Assembly (NCBI GenBank): GCA_031273485.1
Contig: JAISRS010000183.1
Span: 1-5,213, forward strand
DNA from: Prevotellaceae bacterium
GTDB lineage: Bacteria > Bacteroidota > Bacteroidia > Bacteroidales > UBA932
DNA length: 5,213 bases
Reading direction: 5' to 3'
Position numbers and translations under genes: made by a program
The notes under the pieces: generated by a model
Told to the model about the DNA's origin: nothing
Databases searched by the model: none
Seen by the model: only the letters and a program-made list of their open reading frames with translations
In this document: positions 1 to 5,213 of the stretch, one piece after another
How the letters are laid out: every line of letters begins with the position of its first letter
Position numbering within the stretch: the first letter of the stretch is position 1

Positions 1-11
1 AAAAAAAATAC

Positions 12-20
12 GAAATTTGT
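12..20 (+). promoter_or_regulatory. possible Bacteroidota -7 promoter element upstream of the MoxR gene
   Basis: GAAATTTG at 12-19 matches the Bacteroidota -7 consensus TAnnTTTG except at the first base. It lies about 40 bases before the preferred ATG at 61, a sensible distance for a transcript starting in the mid-twenties. The matching -33 TTTG element would fall to the left of the window, so the call rests on one imperfect half-site in AT-rich DNA. Confidence 0.25.
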
Positions 21-60
21 ACCCGCAAAAAGTTCATAATAATTGAATAAATACAGAAAT

Positions 61-1122
61 ATGCAAGAAGAATTAAATAATGTTATAGAGGAACAAAACA
101 CTGTTTCTGAAAATGTTGAAGATATTTTAACGGATAAATCATCCGAAATGTACGGTTTTTCATCGCGTTTGGAAACCCTTTTTACTAATGTGGAAGATGT
201 GCTGAAAGGCAAAAAAGAAGAGCTGAAATTGATAACCAGCGTTCTTTTGGCAGGCGGACATATACTGATAGAGGATAATCCGGGCACGGGAAAAACGGTG
301 ATGGCAAAAACACTGTCCCAGTCGATTTCCGGAAAAGACGCCGAAAACGGACTGCTGTTTAAACGCATCCAGTTTACGCCCGATTTGTTGCCGATGGATT
401 TAATCGGAATACATCTCTTTGATGATAATATAAAGGAATTTATATTTAAAAAAGGACCTCTTTTCAGCAATGTGCTGCTGGCTGACGAAATCAACAGAGC
501 TTCGCCGAAAGTGCAGTCGGCGCTGCTGGAATGTATGGCGGAAAATCAGATAACTGTGGGAAATACAACTTATCCGCTCGAAAAATTGTTCTTTGTGATA
601 GCAACACAAAATCCTATAGAAATCGAAGGCACGTATCCCTTGCCGGTGGCTCAATTAGACAGGTTTTTCATGAAAATCCCCTTTGGTTATGTCCACAGCG
701 ACGAGGAAATGGAGGTGTATCGTAACTATCAATATATAGATAAAAAAGTCGCCAATGTGGAAACGGTTCTTAACGAGAACGATATTTTCGACCTCAGAAA
801 TAAAGCCGAAGAAACATTTGTGCATGAAGAAATAATAAAATCCGTGTTCAATATCGTGAATCACACCCGCGAACACAAGGATATAGTATTAGGCGCTTCG
901 CCCCGCAGCGGCATCATCTTTATAAAATGCCTGCGCGCTTATGCTTTGGTCAATAAACGCGGATTTGTTGTGGAAGACGATATTTTCCGCCTTGCAATTC
1001 CCGTACTCAACCACAGACTTATATTCAAAAACAAAGAAGCAAAAGAAAATGCGTTGAGAAATATAGTCAATAAAGAAATCACAAGATTAAGCAAGTTAAA
1101 TCTGTATTCATTAAATGTATAA
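61..1122 (+). CDS. MoxR-family AAA+ ATPase
   Basis: A cytoplasmic AAA+ ATPase of the MoxR family, chaperone-like proteins that use ATP to help assemble or activate protein complexes, often with von Willebrand factor A (vWA) partners. Numbered from the ATG at 61 (353 residues), Walker A is EDNPGTGKT (71-79, K78), Walker B VLLADE (138-143), sensor 1 ATQNP (181-185), a candidate arginine finger is R201 in LDRF, and sensor 2 is R282 in GASPRSG. The C-terminal helical lid follows to about residue 350. About 30 acidic residues before the core make it slightly longer than a usual MoxR. The frame is open from a TTG at 43, just after an in-frame TAA at 40-42, but the ATG at 61 is preferred as the conventional start codon. 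All catalytic motifs are present, so it should be active. The next gene overlaps its end by 8 bases, suggesting co-transcription. No DUF58 or vWA gene is visible. The family call is very secure; the client is unknown. Confidence 0.95.
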   Translation: MQEELNNVIEEQNTVSENVEDILTDKSSEMYGFSSRLETLFTNVEDVLKGKKEELKLITSVLLAGGHILIEDNPGTGKTVMAKTLSQSISGKDAENGLLFKRIQFTPDLLPMDLIGIHLFDDNIKEFIFKKGPLFSNVLLADEINRASPKVQSALLECMAENQITVGNTTYPLEKLFFVIATQNPIEIEGTYPLPVAQLDRFFMKIPFGYVHSDEEMEVYRNYQYIDKKVANVETVLNENDIFDLRNKAEETFVHEEIIKSVFNIVNHTREHKDIVLGASPRSGIIFIKCLRAYALVNKRGFVVEDDIFRLAIPVLNHRLIFKNKEAKENALRNIVNKEITRLSKLNLYSLNV

Positions 1123-3121
1123 GTTATATAGCGTTTATTATAAGGTAATAATATCTTTTTTATTACTTTGTGGCGTCGCAACAACAAATGCTCAGGTAAA
1201 TTCCGCCGCAAGATACGAAATCGACCTGAGAAGAGACGAGCTGCAAATTGCTCTGTATAATTCCTCAAACGAGGTAATGCTGCGGGCAAGAGAATTTATC
1301 AGAAAAGACCCTGATTATTATCTGGGATACATGTTTGAAGGATTGTATCGATACGACAGGTCGGGAGATGCCGACGGATACCGGCAGGCGTCAAAACCGC
1401 TGAAACAGGCGCTGGATTTGTTTGAAAAAGATTATGTGTCGGTTCTCAGAGATGCTTACTCCTCTGCGGAAAATTACGAAACTCACAGACGACGTATTTA
1501 CGATTATGTTGCAATTGTTGATAAATTGATGGACTGCTACAGTAATGTCGAACGTCCCGATTCCGTTATCTGGCTCTTGAACAGATATAAATCATGGAAT
1601 TTCCAATACGACGAACTCGGCGCAAATAACTATATCGCATGGACTTATCACAGAAACAGATTCTATACTTCCAAGAAATTCGATTTCCTCTACAATTCGG
1701 TGGAAGAAAATGAGATGGCGGCGCTCCATTTTCTCAAACAAAATCTGGAATATATAGATAAAAACGCGGCGAAAAATGAACAGGTAATGAATTATATGAG
1801 AATAATAGGCTCAAAGATGAGCGTCTATCATTATCTTTCCATAATATACAGCTATTTGCACAAGCCGGATTCCGCCGCAATGTACTACGATTACATGAAA
1901 CCGTACACTATTTTCCCTTATAATAATTATGCAATATTCTGCTTTGTAAACGGCTATTTTAACGAATCATACTCATTTTTCAGATATGCCCAAAGTATGG
2001 AGTTTGACAAATATCGGCTTAAAGAATCAATTTATTACATGAGTATTCTTGATGTTATGAGAGCCAAGCCCCAGAAAAGCGTTTCGGACTTGTCCCTGTA
2101 TATAAAGGAAAAAGGCGTAAGACCCGGATGGGGCTGGTATAATATAGGTTTGGCGAGGGCATATATGTATAACGGTCAGTTGGATTCGAGCAAAGTTTGC
2201 ATTGACAAAGCCGCAAAATTTAACGACGTTCATATAGGAACAACCTGGGGACAGAGCCATTATCTGTTCAGTCACAGCATCCTGAGATTGGTGAATCTGC
2301 AAAGAAAAGAAGCGGCTGTGCGTTTCGAGAACAAACACTACTGGCTGTCGCCGTCGAAACTGAAGCAAATAGCCGAAATCAAATTAGAACAATACGTCGC
2401 CAAAATGCTTATATTTACCCAACTGTCATCAAATCCCGAACGCAAAGAAGTATATTACAGATTATTCGCCTCCGAAGCTACCATATCTTACGACGAAATA
2501 TTTTATATGCTGAAAGATTACGGCAGAAGTTATTTTATTAAAGAATTCGGCAAACAGGCAGAAACAGACGAAAGAGAACCTGTTCGTAAATATTTTAAAC
2601 TGTTTCAAGGTAAACTTCTCCTCGAAAAAGGAGATTCGCGACAGGCGCTGAAAGTATTGGAAGATATATATAATCAGGATATGGGAGTGAATGAACATGA
2701 ATATGAAAAACTCTATTCGGCGCGCCTGTATGAAGCTCTGGCGATGGCAAATAAAGAGTCGGGAACAACAAAGAATTTCGCAAAATTCAGAAATCAATTC
2801 TATGTCACATATCCGCAATTGGTACCGTTTAGCTCCGTGAGAATGAAGTTCAAACTAAATACCCAAATTAAAGGAGGCGAACATTCCAAACAAATCCTTT
2901 CCGATTTAAATTCTTTCAACCTGGATCTTGTTGCGGACGATAAAGAAAATAACCCTGTAGTAAGTTTGGTTTTCAGCAAAGTCGGCGACAAAAATGTGAT
3001 ACGCTACAGCGTAAAAACCGCCTGGGGAACAGAAATTGTCGAAAACTCTACAATCATTTATACTCAACCGGAAGGCGTAGCAAAAAAACTCGCATTTGCC
3101 CTGTTTAATCTGAAATTATAG
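1115..3121 (+). CDS. exported helical-repeat (TPR-like) protein paired with MoxR
   Basis: A 668-residue protein I cannot name. Residues 1-26 form a classical signal peptide: basic and polar start, hydrophobic VIISFLLLCGVATTNA, likely cut after A26 before QVNS. No lipobox cysteine follows the hydrophobic core in the right place, so it is probably soluble in the periplasm or membrane-associated, not a lipoprotein. From about 45 to 570 it is almost entirely helical and rich in Tyr and Phe, with TPR-like helix pairs such as those around 235-262 (YLSIIYSYLHKPDSAAMYY), 340-370 (YNIGLARAYMYNGQLDSSK) and 495-520. Residues 590-668 look different: beta strands around VVSLVF and VIRYSV, then a closing helix. 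It starts inside the last codons of the MoxR gene (8-base overlap) with no Shine-Dalgarno sequence, suggesting translational coupling. TPR proteins such as BatB, BatC and BatE accompany MoxR in Bacteroidota Bat operons, so a role as envelope scaffold is plausible, but this is inference. Confidence 0.85.
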   Translation: MYKLYSVYYKVIISFLLLCGVATTNAQVNSAARYEIDLRRDELQIALYNSSNEVMLRAREFIRKDPDYYLGYMFEGLYRYDRSGDADGYRQASKPLKQALDLFEKDYVSVLRDAYSSAENYETHRRRIYDYVAIVDKLMDCYSNVERPDSVIWLLNRYKSWNFQYDELGANNYIAWTYHRNRFYTSKKFDFLYNSVEENEMAALHFLKQNLEYIDKNAAKNEQVMNYMRIIGSKMSVYHYLSIIYSYLHKPDSAAMYYDYMKPYTIFPYNNYAIFCFVNGYFNESYSFFRYAQSMEFDKYRLKESIYYMSILDVMRAKPQKSVSDLSLYIKEKGVRPGWGWYNIGLARAYMYNGQLDSSKVCIDKAAKFNDVHIGTTWGQSHYLFSHSILRLVNLQRKEAAVRFENKHYWLSPSKLKQIAEIKLEQYVAKMLIFTQLSSNPERKEVYYRLFASEATISYDEIFYMLKDYGRSYFIKEFGKQAETDEREPVRKYFKLFQGKLLLEKGDSRQALKVLEDIYNQDMGVNEHEYEKLYSARLYEALAMANKESGTTKNFAKFRNQFYVTYPQLVPFSSVRMKFKLNTQIKGGEHSKQILSDLNSFNLDLVADDKENNPVVSLVFSKVGDKNVIRYSVKTAWGTEIVENSTIIYTQPEGVAKKLAFALFNLKL

Positions 3122-3152
3122 GTCAATTCGGCACGCAGACGACGCAGATTAT

Positions 3153-3185
3153 CCCCGCTCGCTTGCGCAGGTTTGTAACCCGTGC
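3153..3185 (+). repeat. REP-like hairpin repeat, copy 1
   Basis: A 32-base unit (3153-3184) beginning CCCCGCTCGCTTGCG and ending GGTTTGTAACCCGTG. It repeats at 3186-3217 with only two differences, 33 bases away start to start. The right half folds as a hairpin with loop TGT (3174-3176): 3165-3173 pairs with 3177-3185, with one A-C mismatch (3169/3181) and one G-T wobble. It is far more GC-rich than the genes on either side. The 3122-3152 stretch just before it holds two ACGCAGA copies (3133-3139 and 3142-3148), which may belong to the same element. Confidence 0.75.
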
Positions 3186-3223
3186 CCCCGCTCGTTTGCG
3201 CGGGTTTGTAACCCGTGCAAGCG
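3186..3223 (+). repeat. REP-like hairpin repeat, copy 2
   Basis: Direct repeat of copy 1 and the best-folding one. Bases 3196-3206 pair with 3210-3220 over 11 positions (one G-T wobble) around the loop TGT. A four-base bulge (3192-3195) then separates them from a further three pairs, 3189-3191 with 3221-3223. An imperfect palindrome with a bulge is the typical shape of REP sequences, which in other bacteria are mobilised by RAYT (Y1 tyrosine) transposases. No such transposase is in this window, so the link is inference. Confidence 0.75.
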
Positions 3224-3244
3224 TGTCTGTTTCCCGTCTTTCAA

Positions 3245-3272
3245 CGCGCGGATTACAAATCCGCGCAAGCGG
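3245..3272 (-). repeat. REP-like hairpin repeat, inverted copy 3
   Basis: Read on the minus strand this is CCGCTTGCGCGGATTTGTAA followed by TCCGCGCG, clearly the same family as copies 1 and 2 but inverted and about four bases shorter in the left arm. It forms a perfect 9-bp hairpin (3246-3254 with 3258-3266, loop ACA on the plus strand). Relative to copy 2 the stem changes GG to GA and CC to TC, and both arms change together, a compensatory pattern that suggests the fold itself is maintained. Two direct copies and one inverted copy recall composite REP (BIME-like) arrangements. Confidence 0.7.
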
Positions 3273-3280
3273 TTTTTTTT
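3246..3280 (+). terminator. probable terminator of the MoxR operon, made from the inverted repeat
   Basis: The 9-bp hairpin at 3246-3266 is followed by AAGCGG and then eight T residues (3273-3280). An alternative smaller hairpin, CCGC-GCAA-GCGG (3261-3272), sits directly against the T run with a GNRA-type loop, and could be extended by A-T pairs past one mismatch. Either fold gives a GC stem before a U tract, so this is a reasonable intrinsic terminator about 125 bases after the stop codon of the repeat-protein gene. The two folds exclude each other; the second has the spacing expected of a terminator but a short stem. Confidence 0.55.
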
Positions 3281-3286
3281 AATTCA

Positions 3287-3295
3287 TAATTTTGC
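3287..3295 (+). promoter_or_regulatory. match to the Bacteroidota -7 promoter consensus, doubtful
   Basis: TAATTTTGC fits TAnnTTTGC exactly. A transcript from here would begin near 3302 and run into the hairpin at 3312-3365 and the five T residues at 3368-3372, giving a short RNA of about 70 bases. However, no TTTG element is seen at the expected -33 position (that spot is inside the GC-rich repeat), and the T-rich setting makes a chance match likely. Confidence 0.2.
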
Positions 3296-3305
3296 AACGG
3301 TAGAT

Positions 3306-3365
3306 AAAAAACCTAAGGAACTGTTTAGAAATAAAGGTTGCACTATTTCCTTACAGTCCCTCAGG
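3306..3365 (-). terminator. intrinsic terminator of the minus-strand GntR operon
   Basis: In the minus-strand RNA, 3365-3353 pairs with 3324-3312 over 13 positions without mismatch (two G-U wobbles). A symmetric AA/AA internal loop follows, then seven more pairs (3350-3344 with 3333-3327) and a 10-base apical loop (3343-3334). The stem is followed at once by six U residues (complement of 3311-3306). It lies 23 bases after the stop codon of the 206-residue protein. On the plus strand the wobbles become A-C mismatches, although five T residues (3368-3372) follow there too, so it may act weakly in both directions. The strand asymmetry supports the minus strand as the functional one. Confidence 0.8.
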
Positions 3366-3388
3366 AATTTTTAAAAAAACTTAAACCG

Positions 3389-4009
3389 TTATTTTGATAC
3401 GTGATATTGACTGTTTTCGCTTATTTCCATATTAATACGATGAATTTTAGAACCATACATGTCAAAATTCGCCTTATTGTACAACTGTCCGTTCAGAACG
3501 TCAATAGTAAGATGATCGATGCCGATAGTCGCATTATTCGCCTCCAGATTAATCGTGCCGATACTGGAATTGCGCAGATTTAAACGACTTCTGCGAGCTT
3601 TCAGATGCAATATATCGGACGACAGCTTGTTTATATCTATGCGCGTGCCTCCTTCGGCGGTGATGGAAACGATATTTTTGCAAATAATTTTCACAGCGCT
3701 ATATTCATTCTTTTGATTGATATATAAAGTGTCGTTCTGCACTTGATAGAGTTCTGGCGGTATCTCTTTGATATTATGGATAATGAGTTTGTTTTCCTCG
3801 CCCGACGATACCGCGATATCAGAGCCTCCCCTGCCTGCAATAACCGTAAAATGAGGTAAATCCACCTTCAATTCATTCAGTTCTACTAACCCTTCCCGAC
3901 GCTGTTGTCGCCATTTTCCGCCGTTCAGTTTATCGTCGATAAAAAGAACGGTCATCCCGCTTAATATCAGGAAAAAATATGTTATAATTAAGATATTACT
4001 TGTTTTCAT
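3389..4009 (-). CDS. membrane-anchored periplasmic protein, DUF2807/DUF4097-like beta-solenoid
   Basis: A 206-residue protein with one N-terminal hydrophobic segment (about 5-24, ILIITYFFLILSGMTVLFI) and no clear cleavage site, so it is probably anchored in the inner membrane with the rest in the periplasm. From about 45 onward it is a run of short beta strands with recurring small and polar turns (for example KIICKNIVSITAEGGTRIDI at 107-126, then LHLKARRSRLNL, INLEANNATIGI, LTIDVLNGQLYNKA). This is the rhythm of right-handed beta-helix proteins of the DUF2807/DUF4097 (GIN-domain) type common in Bacteroidota. The domain name is recognition by pattern and not certain; no enzymatic motif is seen. 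It is the last gene of the operon, 16 bases after the GntR stop codon, with an A-rich leader and no Shine-Dalgarno sequence. A role in envelope sensing or in support of the co-encoded membrane protein is inference. Confidence 0.8.
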   Translation of the reverse strand: MKTSNILIITYFFLILSGMTVLFIDDKLNGGKWRQQRREGLVELNELKVDLPHFTVIAGRGGSDIAVSSGEENKLIIHNIKEIPPELYQVQNDTLYINQKNEYSAVKIICKNIVSITAEGGTRIDINKLSSDILHLKARRSRLNLRNSSIGTINLEANNATIGIDHLTIDVLNGQLYNKANFDMYGSKIHRINMEISENSQYHVSK

Positions 4010-4025
4010 TATATTGATTGTTTTA

Positions 4026-4397
4026 TTAGTTTAAAGATTCCACAATATCCGATAAATCTTTTAAATCGGCTTTATTGAGTTTTAATAATTGTATTTTATT
4101 GATAAATTCTGGCAAATCGGTTTTGAAAAATTCCGCTTTGTTTCTTTCCAGTATGTTTTGTTTAGCGTCTTCGGTCACAAAAAAGCCTATACCTCTTTTG
4201 TTTTCAATCACTCCCACATCGCTCAAAATAGTATAAGCGCGCAGAACCGTATTGCTGTTTACCTCAAAGTCCGCTGCTAGATCCCTTATCGAAGGCACTC
4301 TCTCTCCGGATTTTAGCGTCCCTTCAAGAATTTGATTACATATATTGTCCGATATTTGCAGAAATATACTCTTGCTGATTTTAAAATCCACGCTCAT
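4026..4397 (-). CDS. GntR-family transcriptional regulator, YtrA subfamily
   Basis: A 123-residue DNA-binding regulator. Residues about 8-75 form the GntR winged helix-turn-helix: ISKSIFLQISDNICNQILEG as first helix, ERVPSIRDLA (32-41) and VNSNTVLRAYTIL (47-59) as recognition region, and KRGIGFFV (67-74) as wing. Only about 48 residues follow, too few for the FadR, HutC or MocR effector domains, which is the mark of the YtrA group. Known YtrA-type proteins are usually repressors of their own ABC-transporter operon, in several cases responding to cell-wall-active compounds. Its ATG overlaps the stop codon of the membrane-protein gene as ATGA, and an AAGGAG Shine-Dalgarno sequence lies 8 bases upstream. 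In most YtrA operons the regulator is first; here it follows the membrane protein. The operator is presumably upstream of the operon, beyond the right edge. Confidence 0.95.
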   Translation of the reverse strand: MSVDFKISKSIFLQISDNICNQILEGTLKSGERVPSIRDLAADFEVNSNTVLRAYTILSDVGVIENKRGIGFFVTEDAKQNILERNKAEFFKTDLPEFINKIQLLKLNKADLKDLSDIVESLN

Positions 4398-5182
4398 ATC
4401 TGTTTCTCCTTCAGTTTATAATAGCCTGTTGCCAAAAAGAATATCCACGAAATGAAAGAAATGAAATATACATACCATGATACATTAGATACATCGTTGA
4501 TTTCATATCCTTTCAGCGCTACGTCCCAGCCATTTGTTTCGGGGTAAAAAATATGCGACCAAAGAACCATACATCCCGTGAACGCAAGCACCATGATTAC
4601 TCCAAAAATAACCGTTTTGATAATTGCAAATTTCTCGAAGAATAATCTCATTGAAAACACAAAAGTTACAAGTGAGAAAAAAGCGAAAATCACAGACAGT
4701 TTGTCCAGCAAAGTCATAATAATGTTTGGAAATACTACTTTATTATAACTGAAATCTGCAATCACTCCGATTCGTCCAAAGATTCCAATCAAAGAAGCAG
4801 TCCATTTAGCCAAATGGGCGTCAATCCAAAAGATGCACGCCGACAGCGCAAAAGCAATCAACACTTTCAGTAAAAACTGCGAAAGAAATTTTTCGAATGT
4901 TGATGCGGGTAACAGTAAATAATTAGCCGTTCTTATTTTATTGTTGAAATCGGGAAATGCGTTCCCTATTGAGAATCCTACAACAATGTAGTACATGTAC
5001 ATAAGTGCCAAATAATCGACTATATCGAAGCGAGAATCAACGGTCATAGCCCACAGCAGGATTAAATAGGTGATTAACCATATCCCCAGGATAGAAAAAA
5101 TATAGGTTTTGCGATAGATTAATAAATCGTTGTAAATAAGGTTACAAAACCGTTTAGGACTGAAAATTTTATTTGCTGACAT
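4394..5182 (-). CDS. polytopic inner-membrane protein, ABC-2-permease-like
   Basis: A 262-residue hydrophobic protein with about six membrane segments, roughly at 27-46, 57-75, 103-123, 159-180, 188-208 and 236-254. It begins with a basic, cytoplasmic-looking tail (SPKRFCNLIYNDLLIYRKTY) and ends in KLKEKQI. Between segments two and three lies NYLLLPASTFEKFLSQFLLK; a TxxxLLPAS-xxEK(F/W) stretch at this place recurs, to my knowledge, in Bacteroidota membrane proteins encoded beside YtrA regulators and ABC ATPases. The size, topology and neighbours fit the permease half of an ABC-2-type exporter, but no ATPase is in the window and the substrate is unknown. It is the first complete gene of the minus-strand operon: ATG at 5182 preceded by an AT-rich leader without a Shine-Dalgarno sequence. 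The 31 bases upstream, to the edge, have stops in all three frames and show no recognisable gene end. Confidence 0.8.
   Translation of the reverse strand: MSANKIFSPKRFCNLIYNDLLIYRKTYIFSILGIWLITYLILLWAMTVDSRFDIVDYLALMYMYYIVVGFSIGNAFPDFNNKIRTANYLLLPASTFEKFLSQFLLKVLIAFALSACIFWIDAHLAKWTASLIGIFGRIGVIADFSYNKVVFPNIIMTLLDKLSVIFAFFSLVTFVFSMRLFFEKFAIIKTVIFGVIMVLAFTGCMVLWSHIFYPETNGWDVALKGYEINDVSNVSWYVYFISFISWIFFLATGYYKLKEKQI
4406..4411 (-). promoter_or_regulatory. strong Shine-Dalgarno sequence for the GntR gene
   Basis: The minus strand reads AAGGAG, then eight bases, then ATG. The motif lies inside the last codons of the membrane-protein gene (Leu-Lys-Glu-Lys-Gln-Ile-stop). The other starts visible here lack such a site, as is usual in Bacteroidota. 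Combined with the ATGA overlap it indicates that the GntR start at 4397 is correct and that translation is coupled or separately boosted. Confidence 0.6.
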
Positions 5183-5213
5183 TTTATTTAATTTTTAATT
5201 GATTGACTGATGA

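Larger units (their letters stand above)
3122..3388. other. convergent intergenic region with repeats and terminators, no gene
   Basis: The 267 bases between the two converging operons contain no credible coding sequence. The left half (about 3131-3272) is GC-rich and made of hairpin repeats. The right half is AT-rich and holds the minus-strand terminator. Apart from these and the doubtful promoter match at 3287 nothing else is recognised. Confidence 0.8.

Noticed and set aside
236..300. Damaged Walker A in the MoxR protein (Asp where GxxxxGKT has its first Gly)
   Set aside because: The EDxPGxGKT form is, to my knowledge, common in MoxR proteins, and the essential GKT is intact, so this is not evidence of inactivity.
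939..1289. 116-codon minus-strand frame across the MoxR/repeat-protein junction
   Set aside because: It is antisense to two well-supported genes that overlap each other, and its sequence has no recognisable domain or export signal.
2027..2818. Open frames on the minus strand inside the repeat-protein gene (113 and 118 codons)
   Set aside because: Their translations show no domain and lack upstream signals. The plus-strand frame is far longer, with a signal peptide and coherent helical repeats.
3153..3272. CRISPR-like array
   Set aside because: There are only two direct units with essentially no spacer between them (33-base period for a 32-base unit), and the third copy is inverted and of different length.
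3401..3716. Small plus-strand frames opposite the beta-solenoid gene
   Set aside because: They are short and antisense to a gene with a clear membrane anchor and beta-strand rhythm, and have no signals of their own.
5183..5213. Tail of an upstream minus-strand gene at the right edge
   Set aside because: All three minus-strand frames reach a stop within these 31 bases, so a gene end is possible in any of them, but no residue pattern favours one.

Overview
The window looks like chromosomal DNA from a member of the Bacteroidota, most likely Bacteroidales. The reasons are the moderately AT-rich base composition, the A/T-rich leaders without Shine-Dalgarno sequences in front of most genes, a TAnnTTTG-type promoter match, and a GC-rich hairpin repeat of a kind I associate with that phylum. 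There is no rRNA, tRNA, CRISPR array, intact insertion sequence or phage gene. Assignment to a family or species is not possible from this sequence.

Layout. Two operons converge on a 267-base intergenic region. On the plus strand, a MoxR-family AAA+ ATPase (61-1122) overlaps by 8 bases an exported, helical-repeat (TPR-like) protein of 668 residues (1115-3121). On the minus strand, read from the right edge, come an ABC-2-like polytopic membrane protein (5182-4394), a short YtrA-type GntR regulator (4397-4026, start and stop overlapping as ATGA), and a membrane-anchored periplasmic protein of the DUF2807/DUF4097-like beta-solenoid type (4009-3389). The minus-strand operon probably begins beyond the right edge, where an ABC ATPase would be expected.

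The intergenic region (3122-3388) is the most structured non-coding part. It holds two direct copies and one inverted copy of a REP-like hairpin. The inverted copy leads into eight T residues, so it can serve as terminator for the plus-strand operon. To its right is a long two-part hairpin whose stem is fully paired (with G-U wobbles) only in the minus-strand RNA and which ends in six U residues, a convincing terminator for the minus-strand operon.

How the genes may work together. MoxR ATPases are chaperone-like and usually sit beside DUF58 and von Willebrand factor A (Bat-type) genes. Here the only visible partner is a secreted repeat protein, which is an unusual pairing. The minus-strand set resembles envelope-responsive YtrA-type operons, in which a GntR repressor controls a transporter and accessory envelope proteins. 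No clear new defence or mobile system is visible. The best candidates for a second look are the MoxR/repeat-protein pair and the repeat/terminator cluster.
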